DNA of 64,000 nt from Pseudomonas sp. Fl4BN1. Its GTDB lineage: Bacteria > Pseudomonadota > Gammaproteobacteria > Pseudomonadales > Pseudomonadaceae. The translations under genes were made by a program, and so were the position numbers. The stretch is from positions 248,001-312,000 of the forward strand of contig NZ_JAAARM010000001.1 in NCBI RefSeq assembly GCF_009908285.1, given 5' to 3'. The notes beneath the pieces are model-generated. The model ran no database searches, was not told the origin of the DNA, and worked only from the letters and a program-made list of their open reading frames with translations. Shown here piece after piece: positions 1 through 7,139 of the stretch (position 1 is its first letter; every line of letters starts with the position of its first letter).

Positions 1-236
1 CCCGACATCTGCCGATGGTGCTCTCGGGGCAATTGGTGGCGTTGGAGTCCTTGTTCGCGACCCTGCTCGGCCTGCTGTTCCATGGGCGCTGGCCAACCCT
101 GTTCGAAGGCCTGGGCCTGATGGCGGTGCTGACGGGGACAGTGCTGGCGGTGCGAGTGATCATGCTTCGTGGTGAGCCAGGGATTGGAACGCTGCGTACC
201 GGAGCAGGCGAGCATGCTTCGGTGCGCGAGCCCTGA
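1..236 (+). CDS. EamA/DMT-family permease, C-terminal fragment (starts before the window)
   Basis: The reading frame is open from the window edge to a TGA at 234-236 and shows only the C-terminus of an integral membrane protein. The residues RHLPMVLSGQLVALESLFA followed by a small hydrophobic segment resemble the last two helices of the 10-TMS drug/metabolite exporters of the EamA family. A polar tail of about 25 residues ends the protein. The substrate cannot be inferred from this fragment. The next gene, an MFS transporter, is convergent and ends only 12 bp away. Confidence 0.6.
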   Translation, partial: RHLPMVLSGQLVALESLFATLLGLLFHGRWPTLFEGLGLMAVLTGTVLAVRVIMLRGEPGIGTLRTGAGEHASVREP

Positions 237-248
237 AAACTGTGCTAG

Positions 249-1727
249 TCACGTGTTGCGTGAAGCCTGGCGACTCTCTCCATTTTTCGAATGCCGCCGG
301 ACCACCCGCAGGGCAGTAAAAACGCCGACGATCGGCGCGAGCGCGAAGACTGCAAACAGCCAGCTGGCAGCGCTCGCGGTGCCGGGGATGCCTCCGGGAT
401 CAGTTAGGCCGGCGACGTTCGCGATCATGCCGGCCAGGGCGGCGCCGAGCGCGGTGGCGAACAACTGCACGGTCGTAATAGACGCAGCAGCCAAGTCTTG
501 CTCGCCAACTGACGCGACCTGAAACACCTGGGTCAGCAGATGCGGCCAAGCGAGTCCCACGCCCAATCCGATGGCGACCAACCCAATGCATATCGGCGTG
601 AGTGACAGCCAGCCACCAGCGCTCTCGGTTGGCATCAAAACGGCAAGCACCACCATGCCGAACGCTCCAAGGATCGGGCCGGCGAGGATCGCGTGCCTGA
701 TGCCTGTGCCGCTCGCCCCAGAGCTTGCGATTGACCCCAGTGTCCATCCAGCGGCCATGAGCGCTGCGAGATAGCCTGCGACGAGCGGGGACTGATGGTG
801 GAGGACCTGGAGAAACAGCGGAACGAATATTTCGCCACTGGTCACGGCGACCGCAAGCAGCGACATGGTTGCATACAGCACCCCCAGTGCCGTTGTGATC
901 CGGAACGCGCCTGCCGGCAGCAGTCTATGGCGGGCGCGGTTTTCCGTGCCGATCAGCAGCGCGGTCAGGATGGCGGCGGCTGCCAGGCCGGCGATGTTCC
1001 AGGAGAGGACCGAGGAGACACTGGCGAAAGAAACCGCGAGCACCGCCGACGTCAAGAACACCAGCTGGGCGAGTGCAAGCGGCGAGCGTTCGGCTTTGTC
1101 AGCGCTGCGTTTCGGCAGCATGCCTACAGCCAGCAGGGCAAACAGTACCGCGACTGGAATGAGCGACCAGAACGCCGCTCGCCAGACGCCGAGTTCAGCG
1201 AAGATGCCGCCTACGGCAGGACCGACCAGCGTTGCCACGCCCCACATGCCGGAGACTAACGCCATTGCGCGCGGCCACAAGGCTTCATCGAAAACCAGCC
1301 GGATCATGGCATAGGAGAGCGCGAACAAAAAACCGCCGCCTAGTCCCTGAACAAGACGCCCCGTGAGCATTACCGGCATTGACGGGGCAAGTGCGCAGAT
1401 GAACGCTCCGCTCGCAAACACCAATGCGGCAATAACGTACGCGCCGCGTGGCCCCGCGCTGGTGAGCAGCCTCGCCGACAGCGCCGAACCGAGGATGGAA
1501 GCCGCGACGAACAGGGTGGTATTCCAGGCGTAATAGTCAATGCCGCCGATGTCCTTGATCACCGACGGCAGAATCGTGGTGGCGATGTAGACATTGATTG
1601 CATGGAGGACCACGCCACCTGCGAGTGCGAGCGCGCGTACTCCATTAGAGCCAGACAGCAGGGCGATCCAACCCGCTCCTGGCGCGGAGTGGCAATATTG
1701 ATCGGATGAGGCGTGACGCTTGTCCAT
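249..1727 (-). CDS. MFS efflux transporter of DHA2 type, SoxR-controlled
   Basis: This 492-residue inner-membrane transporter has about 14 hydrophobic segments and begins its helical part with the DHA2-like stretch HAINVYIATTILPSVIKDIG. Loop 2-3 and later GRLVQGLGGG resemble MFS motifs, so it is probably a proton-driven drug or redox-compound exporter; the substrate is unknown. The ATG at 1725-1727 was chosen because GGAG lies about 9 bases upstream; a longer frame to 1808 would run into the operator. It is divergent from soxR, and its promoter at 1794-1824 has the 19-bp spacer and central palindrome typical of MerR-family activation, so it is very likely the direct target of that regulator. 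It lies between an integrase remnant and a permease gene and may have been acquired horizontally. Confidence 0.85.
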   Translation of the reverse strand: MDKRHASSDQYCHSAPGAGWIALLSGSNGVRALALAGGVVLHAINVYIATTILPSVIKDIGGIDYYAWNTTLFVAASILGSALSARLLTSAGPRGAYVIAALVFASGAFICALAPSMPVMLTGRLVQGLGGGFLFALSYAMIRLVFDEALWPRAMALVSGMWGVATLVGPAVGGIFAELGVWRAAFWSLIPVAVLFALLAVGMLPKRSADKAERSPLALAQLVFLTSAVLAVSFASVSSVLSWNIAGLAAAAILTALLIGTENRARHRLLPAGAFRITTALGVLYATMSLLAVAVTSGEIFVPLFLQVLHHQSPLVAGYLAALMAAGWTLGSIASSGASGTGIRHAILAGPILGAFGMVVLAVLMPTESAGGWLSLTPICIGLVAIGLGVGLAWPHLLTQVFQVASVGEQDLAAASITTVQLFATALGAALAGMIANVAGLTDPGGIPGTASAASWLFAVFALAPIVGVFTALRVVRRHSKNGESRQASRNT

Positions 1728-1793
1728 GTTAGCTCCACTTCGAGAGGTCTCACGCGGCAGTGCATGAGGGCTTGCGAAGGCAAACCGACACTC

Positions 1794-1824
1794 GTTATAA
1801 AACCTCATGTATAGATGAGGTCAA
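1794..1824 (-). promoter_or_regulatory. SoxR operator/promoter of the MFS gene
   Basis: On the minus strand TTGACC (1819-1824) and TATAAC (1794-1799) are separated by 19 bp. The spacer carries a near-perfect 20-bp palindrome at 1802-1821 with arms ACCTCAT/ATGAGGT, close to the known SoxR half site CCTCAAG. MerR-family activators bind such over-long spacers and realign the promoter. The site lies 67-97 bp upstream of the MFS start codon and just before soxR. Confidence 0.85.
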
Positions 1825-1840
1825 GAGGGGTCAAGAATCC

Positions 1841-2302
1841 ATGATTGATGTACGCGTGCCTTTATCGGTAGGAGAGTTGGCCCACCGATGCGGTGTGACA
1901 ATTGCGACCGTCCACTTCTACGAGGCCAAAGGCCTCATCCAGGGGCAGCGCAGCGTGGGCAATCAGCGTCGCTATGCCCGCGATACTCTCCGGCGCATTG
2001 CCATTATCAAGGTCGCGAAGCTCGCGGGTATCCCGTTGATGACCATCAAGGCTGCGCTCGACGAGCTTCCATCCGGGCGACCGCTGACGGCAAAAGACTG
2101 GACGCATCTCTCCACGATCTGGAGGAACACGCTGACCGAGCGGATTCGCAGCCTCACCCAGCTTCGCGATCAGCTTGACGGTTGTATCGGCTGTGGGTGT
2201 CTCTCTATGGACGACTGTCCTCTTCGTAACCCGGGTGATCATTTGGGCCAGCTCGGAAAGGGCGCCGTTTTGCTCGAGAAAGACACCATGCCCACAGCGT
2301 GA
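1841..2302 (+). CDS. soxR: SoxR redox-sensing MerR-family transcriptional activator
   Basis: The 153-residue protein has an N-terminal MerR winged helix ([20 protein letters not shown], residues 9-28), a dimerisation helix, and the [2Fe-2S] ligand pattern CIGCGC-x5-C with Cys115, Cys118, Cys120 and Cys126. This is the CX2CXCX5C signature of SoxR. In pseudomonads SoxR responds mainly to redox-cycling compounds such as phenazines rather than running a soxS regulon. The ATG at 1841 follows AGAGGGG; a longer frame from 1760 would cross the operator. It is divergent from the MFS gene it probably activates. Its stop codon lies at the edge of an integrase fragment, so the C-terminal tail may be partly derived from a rearrangement junction. 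Confidence 0.92.
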   Translation: MIDVRVPLSVGELAHRCGVTIATVHFYEAKGLIQGQRSVGNQRRYARDTLRRIAIIKVAKLAGIPLMTIKAALDELPSGRPLTAKDWTHLSTIWRNTLTERIRSLTQLRDQLDGCIGCGCLSMDDCPLRNPGDHLGQLGKGAVLLEKDTMPTA

Positions 2303-2473
2303 GTGAATCGCTTTCAGTTTTGTCGACAGCCAGGGCCTGGCCCTTCTGAGCGTGTTTGAGGGGTTTCTTCCACTCGCCGGGATCGATGCCCTCAATCGGT
2401 AGTTGACGGCTTTATTGAGGCTCTGGCGAGCGTTGAGCTGGGTGACTGCTGGGTATGCGCCAAGCGCCAGCAT
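2303..2473 (-). pseudogene. Tyrosine-recombinase (integrase) remnant, N-terminal arm-binding domain
   Basis: The minus strand encodes LALGAYPAVTQLNARQSLNK from 2473, which matches the conserved core of the DUF4102 arm-binding domain of phage/island integrases (pattern LxLGxYPxVTLxxAR). The continuation EGIDPGEWKKPLKHAQKGQ is equally typical but lies in another frame from about 2393, so there is a frameshift near 2395-2410. An in-frame TAG precedes the fragment, and both the N-terminus and the entire catalytic domain are missing. It lies directly downstream of the tRNA-Phe gene and beside soxR, the usual layout of an island integrated at a tRNA 3' end. No second attachment repeat was found within the window. 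Confidence 0.7.
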
Positions 2474-2503
2474 CTAGGGGAATGGTTTGGAACCGTAGAA
2501 AGC

Positions 2504-2530
2504 AAAAAACCCGCACTAGGCGGGTTTTTT
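2504..2530 (-). terminator. Rho-independent terminator of the tRNA-Phe gene
   Basis: AAAAAACCCGC (2504-2514) and GCGGGTTTTTT (2520-2530) form a perfect 11-bp inverted repeat around ACTAG. It works in either direction in principle and lies about 43 bp downstream of the tRNA on the minus strand. Confidence 0.8.
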
Positions 2531-2572
2531 GGTTGCTTTCACGTGATGTAAACACCACCTGAAAGCTGAAGG

Positions 2573-2648
2573 TGGTGCCCAGAGACGGAATCGAACCGCC
2601 GACACGGGGATTTTCAATCCCCTGCTCTACCGACTGAGCTATCTGGGC
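2573..2648 (-). tRNA. tRNA-Phe (GAA)
   Basis: On the minus strand the 76-nt gene begins GCCCAGATAGCTCAG, pairs its acceptor stem GCCCAGA with TCTGGGC, carries anticodon GAA in the loop ATTGAAAAT, has the T-loop GGTTCGATTCC, and ends with an encoded CCA (2573-2575). D-arm, anticodon arm and T-arm all fold normally. This locus is a common integration site; an integrase remnant follows its 3' end. Confidence 0.97.
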
Positions 2649-2658
2649 AACGGGGCGC

Positions 2659-2687
2659 ATTAAACGGGTTTTTCGGGGGGTCGTCAA
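2659..2687 (-). promoter_or_regulatory. Sigma70 promoter of tRNA-Phe
   Basis: TTGACG (2682-2687) and TTTAAT (2659-2664) on the minus strand are separated by exactly 17 bp and lie just upstream of the mature tRNA 5' end. A GC-rich discriminator, usual for stable RNA promoters, follows. Confidence 0.8.
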
Positions 2688-2752
2688 GCAAGTTTTGAAA
2701 AAAAGTTTAATTATTACCGCCGCTTACGTTCCCGCCCCGATTTTCCGCGGGT

Positions 2753-3025
2753 TTACTCGGTCGGTGGCACGTAGCCGTCGGCCTTGGCGTATTCCTCGCC
2801 GGAGAAAAACTTGTCCATCTCGCCCTGCAGATATTTGCGGTCTTCGGCATTCATCATGTTCAGGCGCTTTTCGTTGATCAGCAGGGTCTGGTGTTTCTGC
2901 CAGTCGGCCCAGGCCTTGGCCGAGATGTGTTCGAAAATATCCTGGCCCTTGGCGCCCGGATACGGAGGGCGCTCCAAACCTGGCAGTTCTTCTTGGTACT
3001 TGCGGCACATTACGCTGCGGGTCAT
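2753..3025 (-). CDS. yggX: YggX, Fe(II)-trafficking / oxidative damage protection protein
   Basis: This 90-residue cytosolic protein matches YggX over its full length ([10 protein letters not shown] start, [29 protein letters not shown]). Cys7 is the conserved cysteine of the family. YggX is known to limit iron-driven damage and helps protect Fe-S enzymes. Its ATG overlaps the mutY stop codon by 4 bp (ATGA), so the two are translationally coupled. This makes sense because MutY itself carries a [4Fe-4S] cluster. Confidence 0.96.
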   Translation of the reverse strand: MTRSVMCRKYQEELPGLERPPYPGAKGQDIFEHISAKAWADWQKHQTLLINEKRLNMMNAEDRKYLQGEMDKFFSGEEYAKADGYVPPTE

Positions 3026-4089
3026 GCGGACTCTCCTGCATTCAATACTTCGGCCGCGCGTTTCAGCAGTTTCTTCACCGGGGCGGCAAGGCCCAGGCGC
3101 GGCGGGGTGGCGAGGTTATACCAGAGCCAGTCGGCCTCGGCGACGTGCAGGGCCGACTCTTCGACCCGGATCAGCCAAGGTTCGATGGCCAGCTGGAAGT
3201 GGCTGAAGGTGTGTACCAGTCCCGGCATCTCTTGCTGTTGGCCCAGTTCCAGAGAGTGCTGCAGGGCCAGGTGCTGGATGTCTTCCAGGTCATCCAGCTC
3301 CGGCAGGCTCCAGAGGCCGCCCCAGAGCCCCGTGGAGGGCCTTCGGTAAAGCAGGATGGCGCCTTCGCGGTTGGCCAGCAGCGGCATCAGGGTGCGCTTG
3401 CGCGGCACTTCCTTGCGCGGCTTGGGAATCGGGTAGCGGGTCTCCAGGCCGAGCATGTGGGCTTCGCAGCCTCGCTCCAGGGGACACAGCAGGCAGCTGG
3501 GTTTGCTCCGGGTACAGAGGGTGGCCCCCAGGTCCATCATCGCCTGGGTGTAGTGGTTGACCCGGCTGTGGGGCGTGAAGCGTTCGGCGGCGGCCCACAG
3601 CTGCTTGGCCACTTTGGGTTCCCCGGGGTAGCCCTCCTGGGCGGTGAAGCGCGCCAGCACCCGCTTGACGTTGCCGTCGAGGATCGGCGCCCGCAGGCCC
3701 ATGCTGATGCTGGCGATGGCGCCGGCCGTGGACAGGCCGATGCCCGGCAGCTCGGTGAGCTTTTCCACGTCTTGGGGAAACTCGCCGCCATACTCGGCGA
3801 CGACGATCTTCGCGGTCTTCTGCAGGTTGCGTGCGCGGGTGTAGTAACCCAGGCCGGTCCACAGGTGCAGCACTTCGTCTTCCGGGGCTTCGGCCAGGGC
3901 CTGCACCGTGGGCAGGGAGGCCATGAAGCGGTCGAAGTAGTTGAGCACGGTGCTGACCTGGGTCTGCTGCAGCATGATCTCCGAGACCCATACCCGATAC
4001 GGGTTGATGCCCTGTTGCCAGGGCAGGTCATGGCGGCCGTGATGGTCGTACCAGTCCAGCACCGCCGGTGCAAACGCCTCGGCTCTCAT
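3022..4089 (-). CDS. mutY: MutY, A/G-specific adenine DNA glycosylase
   Basis: MutY removes adenine mispaired with 8-oxoguanine. The 355-residue protein has the helix-hairpin-helix [12 protein letters not shown] (residues 114-125), catalytic Glu37 in [10 protein letters not shown], Asp138 in [13 protein letters not shown], and the four Fe-S cysteines in C-x6-C-x2-C-x5-C ([17 protein letters not shown]). A NUDIX-like C-terminal domain that recognises 8-oxoG follows. The positions of Glu37 and Asp138 match the E. coli enzyme. It overlaps both the upstream AsmA gene and the downstream yggX by 4 bp, so the three form one transcriptional unit. Confidence 0.97.
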   Translation of the reverse strand: MRAEAFAPAVLDWYDHHGRHDLPWQQGINPYRVWVSEIMLQQTQVSTVLNYFDRFMASLPTVQALAEAPEDEVLHLWTGLGYYTRARNLQKTAKIVVAEYGGEFPQDVEKLTELPGIGLSTAGAIASISMGLRAPILDGNVKRVLARFTAQEGYPGEPKVAKQLWAAAERFTPHSRVNHYTQAMMDLGATLCTRSKPSCLLCPLERGCEAHMLGLETRYPIPKPRKEVPRKRTLMPLLANREGAILLYRRPSTGLWGGLWSLPELDDLEDIQHLALQHSLELGQQQEMPGLVHTFSHFQLAIEPWLIRVEESALHVAEADWLWYNLATPPRLGLAAPVKKLLKRAAEVLNAGESA

Positions 4090-6311
4090 CGCTTGAACAG
4101 CCCCTTGAGTGCGTTCTTCAGTTCCGGGCTGACCTTGTCACCGAGCTTCTCGTCGATCTTTTGCTGCAGGCGGTCACCGGCCAGCTTGGCCGCGACCTGG
4201 CCCAGGCCGTCCTTGTCCAGGCGGCAGGCCTTGGCCCCGAGCTCCAGCGGGCCACGGCAACGCAGCGGCAGTTCGATGCCCTTGAAGCGGTCGCCGACCT
4301 GGCAGGCCGGGTCCGGGTTAGTGCTCAGGTCGCCCTCGACAATGATGCCGACCCGATAGTCCATGCCCAGCACCCGCAAGTCGATATCGCCATTGCCGTT
4401 GACGCTCAGGCCGGGGATCCGCACCTTCAGGTCCGGGTTGCTGGCGACGCCATTACGGAACGTCAGGTTGCCCTTGAGCTCCTGGAACGGGGTGTCCTTG
4501 CCGCGTGGGGTGCTGCCAAGGTTCTTGCGATTGAGTACGGCGATGCCCTGGCATAGCTGCTGTTCCAGGTTGGCATTGATCAGCACGCCGTTGTTGATGG
4601 CGAAACTGGCATTGCCGTTGAGGCTGTCGATCAGCGCCTTCTGGCTGTTGCCGCTGCCGGTCAGATTGCTGTTCAAGGTCACCAGGCCCTTGATCGGAGG
4701 TGTCTGGCCCTGGCTTTCGAGGATGCGTTCCACCGGCACCCGGCTGATCTTGGTCTGCAGGCTCAGTTGCGGGGTGTTCGGGCGCAGATCGAGATTGCCG
4801 CTGGCGTCGAAGCTGCCGTTGTACAACTCACCGCGCAGGCTCGAGAGCGTCAGCAGGCCGCCCTGGCCGGAGGCCTTGAGCGCGGCGTTGTGGATCGGCA
4901 GCTTGTCCAGGGTCAATTGGCCGAAGCTCAGGTCGGCATCGACGTCGAGTTTGCTCAGGCGCTCCACCGGCAGCAGCTTGTCGGTGCTCCAGGCGCCCTT
5001 GGTCGGTGCATTGGGCAGTGGCGTGGTACCGGCCCCTGCCATGGCATCGGCTTCGCTGCTTTGTACTTCAGCCTTGCGCGCCGAGGTGGCGCTATTGGCC
5101 GCGGCGGATTTTGGCGGCAGGTAGCGGTCGACATTGAAGGTGTCGGCCTTGAGCTGGGCACGCAGGGATTGCTTGTCGAAGTCTTCGATGGCCAGGCGGC
5201 CGCTGAAGGTGCTGTCGTCGAGCTTCAGGTTCAGGTCTTCCAGGGCCAGGCTGGTGGGCGTGCCTTGCAGGCGGCTGACCAGTTCGACCTTGCTCAGGCT
5301 GCCTTCAGCCATGGCCGGCAGGGTCTGGCCGATGCTGTCGACGAATTTTGCCAGGTCGAACTGGGCAATGGAGATCCCGCCGCTGATCTGCGGGGTCTTG
5401 TCCAGGTCATTGACCTTGAGCTCGCCCAGGGCGCGCAGTTGGTTGAGGGAGACTTTCAGGCCGGTCCACTGGCCGACGTTGGCGGCCTGGTCCAGCAGCA
5501 GTTGGCCCTGGGCAGCGAAGGTGACGGTCTTGCCTTGCAGCGGATCGCCGGCCACTTCGCCGGACAGGCGCATGTCTTCGAACTGGTAGCGCTGCAGGGC
5601 GCGATCGAAACGCAATTCGCCATTGAGCTCGGTGCGCACGCGCACGGCGGGCTGGGTGCTGGCGAGGAAGGCGGTGAGCTTGACCGGGGTGTTGCTGGCT
5701 TCGTGAATCGGCCCGGTGCTCAGCTGGATGCTTTCGGCGGTGAACTGCTTGTCGGTCTGTTCATCGTTGTACTCGATCCGGGCGTTGTTCACGGTCAGGC
5801 TGTCGATGTCCAGGCGGATCGGCTGCGAGGGCTTCTCCGTGCCGGCGCTGGCCTGGCCGGTTTCACCGGTGCTGGTGGCAGGCGTCTCGCCCTGCTTTTC
5901 GGCAGGGGCGGCCTTGCCGATGTCTTGCCAGTTGCCGTGGCCGTCCTTGTTGCGTGTCAGGCGCAGGTTCAGGCCTTCGACCCGTACATCGCTCATCTGC
6001 ACTTCGCGGCGCAGCAGCGGCAGCACGCGCACCGAGAGGCCGAGCATTTGCAGGTCGGCGAAAGGTTGGGTCGGGTTGGCCAGGGTGGCTACCCCGGCAT
6101 CGTGCAGTTCCAGGCCAAGCCAGGGGAACAGGCTCCAGCCGATGTCGCCATTGAGCGTCAGCTCGATGTGGGCCTTGTCGCGGGCAATCTGGCGAATCTC
6201 GTCTTTGTAGTCGTTGGGATCAAACAGGTGGGTCAGGGCAAAGCCCAGAGCCACGATGATCAGCAACAGCCCGAGAATTACCAGACCCAGGATTTTGCCG
6301 AACGCTTTCAT
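4086..6311 (-). CDS. AsmA-family protein
   Basis: The 741-residue protein starts with a single N-terminal membrane anchor (KILGLVILGLLLIIVALGF) followed by a long, mostly beta-strand periplasmic region with the AsmA patterns FDPNDYKDEI near the N-terminus and GDGDIDLRVLG-like strands near the C-terminus. AsmA proteins are bridge-like lipid-transfer factors that affect outer-membrane composition. Residues about 400-430 are a low-complexity Ser/Ala/Thr linker. The ATG at 6309-6311 was taken because AGGA lies about 11 bases upstream and it puts the membrane anchor at the N-terminus; a longer frame exists to 6338. It is the first gene of the asmA-mutY-yggX unit. Confidence 0.88.
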   Translation of the reverse strand: MKAFGKILGLVILGLLLIIVALGFALTHLFDPNDYKDEIRQIARDKAHIELTLNGDIGWSLFPWLGLELHDAGVATLANPTQPFADLQMLGLSVRVLPLLRREVQMSDVRVEGLNLRLTRNKDGHGNWQDIGKAAPAEKQGETPATSTGETGQASAGTEKPSQPIRLDIDSLTVNNARIEYNDEQTDKQFTAESIQLSTGPIHEASNTPVKLTAFLASTQPAVRVRTELNGELRFDRALQRYQFEDMRLSGEVAGDPLQGKTVTFAAQGQLLLDQAANVGQWTGLKVSLNQLRALGELKVNDLDKTPQISGGISIAQFDLAKFVDSIGQTLPAMAEGSLSKVELVSRLQGTPTSLALEDLNLKLDDSTFSGRLAIEDFDKQSLRAQLKADTFNVDRYLPPKSAAANSATSARKAEVQSSEADAMAGAGTTPLPNAPTKGAWSTDKLLPVERLSKLDVDADLSFGQLTLDKLPIHNAALKASGQGGLLTLSSLRGELYNGSFDASGNLDLRPNTPQLSLQTKISRVPVERILESQGQTPPIKGLVTLNSNLTGSGNSQKALIDSLNGNASFAINNGVLINANLEQQLCQGIAVLNRKNLGSTPRGKDTPFQELKGNLTFRNGVASNPDLKVRIPGLSVNGNGDIDLRVLGMDYRVGIIVEGDLSTNPDPACQVGDRFKGIELPLRCRGPLELGAKACRLDKDGLGQVAAKLAGDRLQQKIDEKLGDKVSPELKNALKGLFKR

Positions 6312-6392
6312 GGGCGAGTCCTTGTATGTCGAATTCAAAATTTAGCCGGGGAGTATAGCGCTCTGAACCAGACGACTGGTCAGCCAATCCGC

Positions 6393-6791
6393 TTACAGTT
6401 TTTTCAGCGGCAGATGCAGTTTGGCCGCCAGGGCCTGAGCCTCCAGGTGCCCGGCGGGGGCCAGCAAATGCAAGGTTGCGCCCTGGTCCCGAGCCATTTT
6501 CCGTGCCTCGTTCAGCAGTCGCTCGGCCACCCCGCGGCGCCGGGTGATCCTGCGGACGCAGAGTTGGGACAGGTGCCAGCCATCCGAGTGCCGTTGCAGG
6601 CGCGCGGCGCCCAGCAAGCGATCATTGAAGCGGGCGGTGAGCAGCTCGCCTTCGCGCAGGCCGCTGTCGATCAGGTCCTGAGCGTCGCGCTGGGGCGCAA
6701 ACAGCCAGTCCGGGGCGTCCTGGTAAATCTTCTGCAGGTCTTGCTGGTCCTGATAACTGGCGTTGCGCAGTGATTCGACAAGAATGGGCAT
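6393..6791 (-). CDS. PanZ/PanM-like acetyl-CoA-sensing GNAT protein
   Basis: The 132-residue protein has a small GNAT fold. It shares with enterobacterial PanZ the stretches QDLQKIYQD, TARFNDRLLGAARL and the acetyl-CoA P-loop region VRRITRRRGVAERLL. In E. coli PanZ binds acetyl-CoA and promotes maturation and feedback inhibition of aspartate decarboxylase PanD. PanD is not encoded here, so this role is inferred from similarity; an ordinary acetyltransferase remains possible. It is 81 bp upstream of the AsmA gene on the same strand and may share its promoter. Confidence 0.7.
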   Translation of the reverse strand: MPILVESLRNASYQDQQDLQKIYQDAPDWLFAPQRDAQDLIDSGLREGELLTARFNDRLLGAARLQRHSDGWHLSQLCVRRITRRRGVAERLLNEARKMARDQGATLHLLAPAGHLEAQALAAKLHLPLKKL

Positions 6792-7139
6792 GGGATTTCC
6801 TGTTTGGGGGGCCTTGGCTTGGGCCTTCGCCGGCAGGCCGGCTCCTGCGGGAGTAGCGTTTTCAGCTAGGTGCCGGCTTGCCGGCGAACAGGGCCGACTG
6901 CAGGCTCAGGTCAGCACTTTGGCGAGGCCGGGCGAAGCAGACGCGGCAAAAAAGGTCATAGCAGTCTGGTTTTTTAGCGCGTCGCAAATGGTAACCTCTC
7001 GCGGTTCGTTCGTCCTTCTGCGACTTAATGTCGCGCCTGCCAAAATGGAGCTTTACTCAATAAAACGACCGCGCCTGCGTGCCAAGGTCGTCGCAGAGGA
7101 GTGGCCGATGAACAATTCTAATAATTGGGGGAAACATCC
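6792..7139. other. 348-bp intergenic region between divergent genes
   Basis: The left third holds a REP pair (6824-6888). The remainder should contain the two divergent promoters and a long leader for the MFS gene. I see no convincing -35/-10 pair, no tRNA and no strong terminator. Short frames that cross it have no credible ribosome binding sites. Confidence 0.5.
6824..6888. repeat. REP element pair
   Basis: CTTCGCCGGCAGGCCGGCTC on the left and GTGCCGGCTTGCCGGCGAA on the right are inverted copies of the Pseudomonas REP core separated by about 25 bp, forming a REPIN-like pair. Confidence 0.75.

Noticed and set aside
2412..2687. Minus-strand frame reading through tRNA-Phe
   Set aside because: It is translated from the tRNA gene and its terminator, so it is not a protein.
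4767..6773. Long plus-strand open frame of 668 codons opposite the AsmA gene
   Set aside because: It is a high-GC antisense shadow with Gln/Ala/Gly/Val-rich, low-complexity translation and no RBS; the AsmA frame explains the region.
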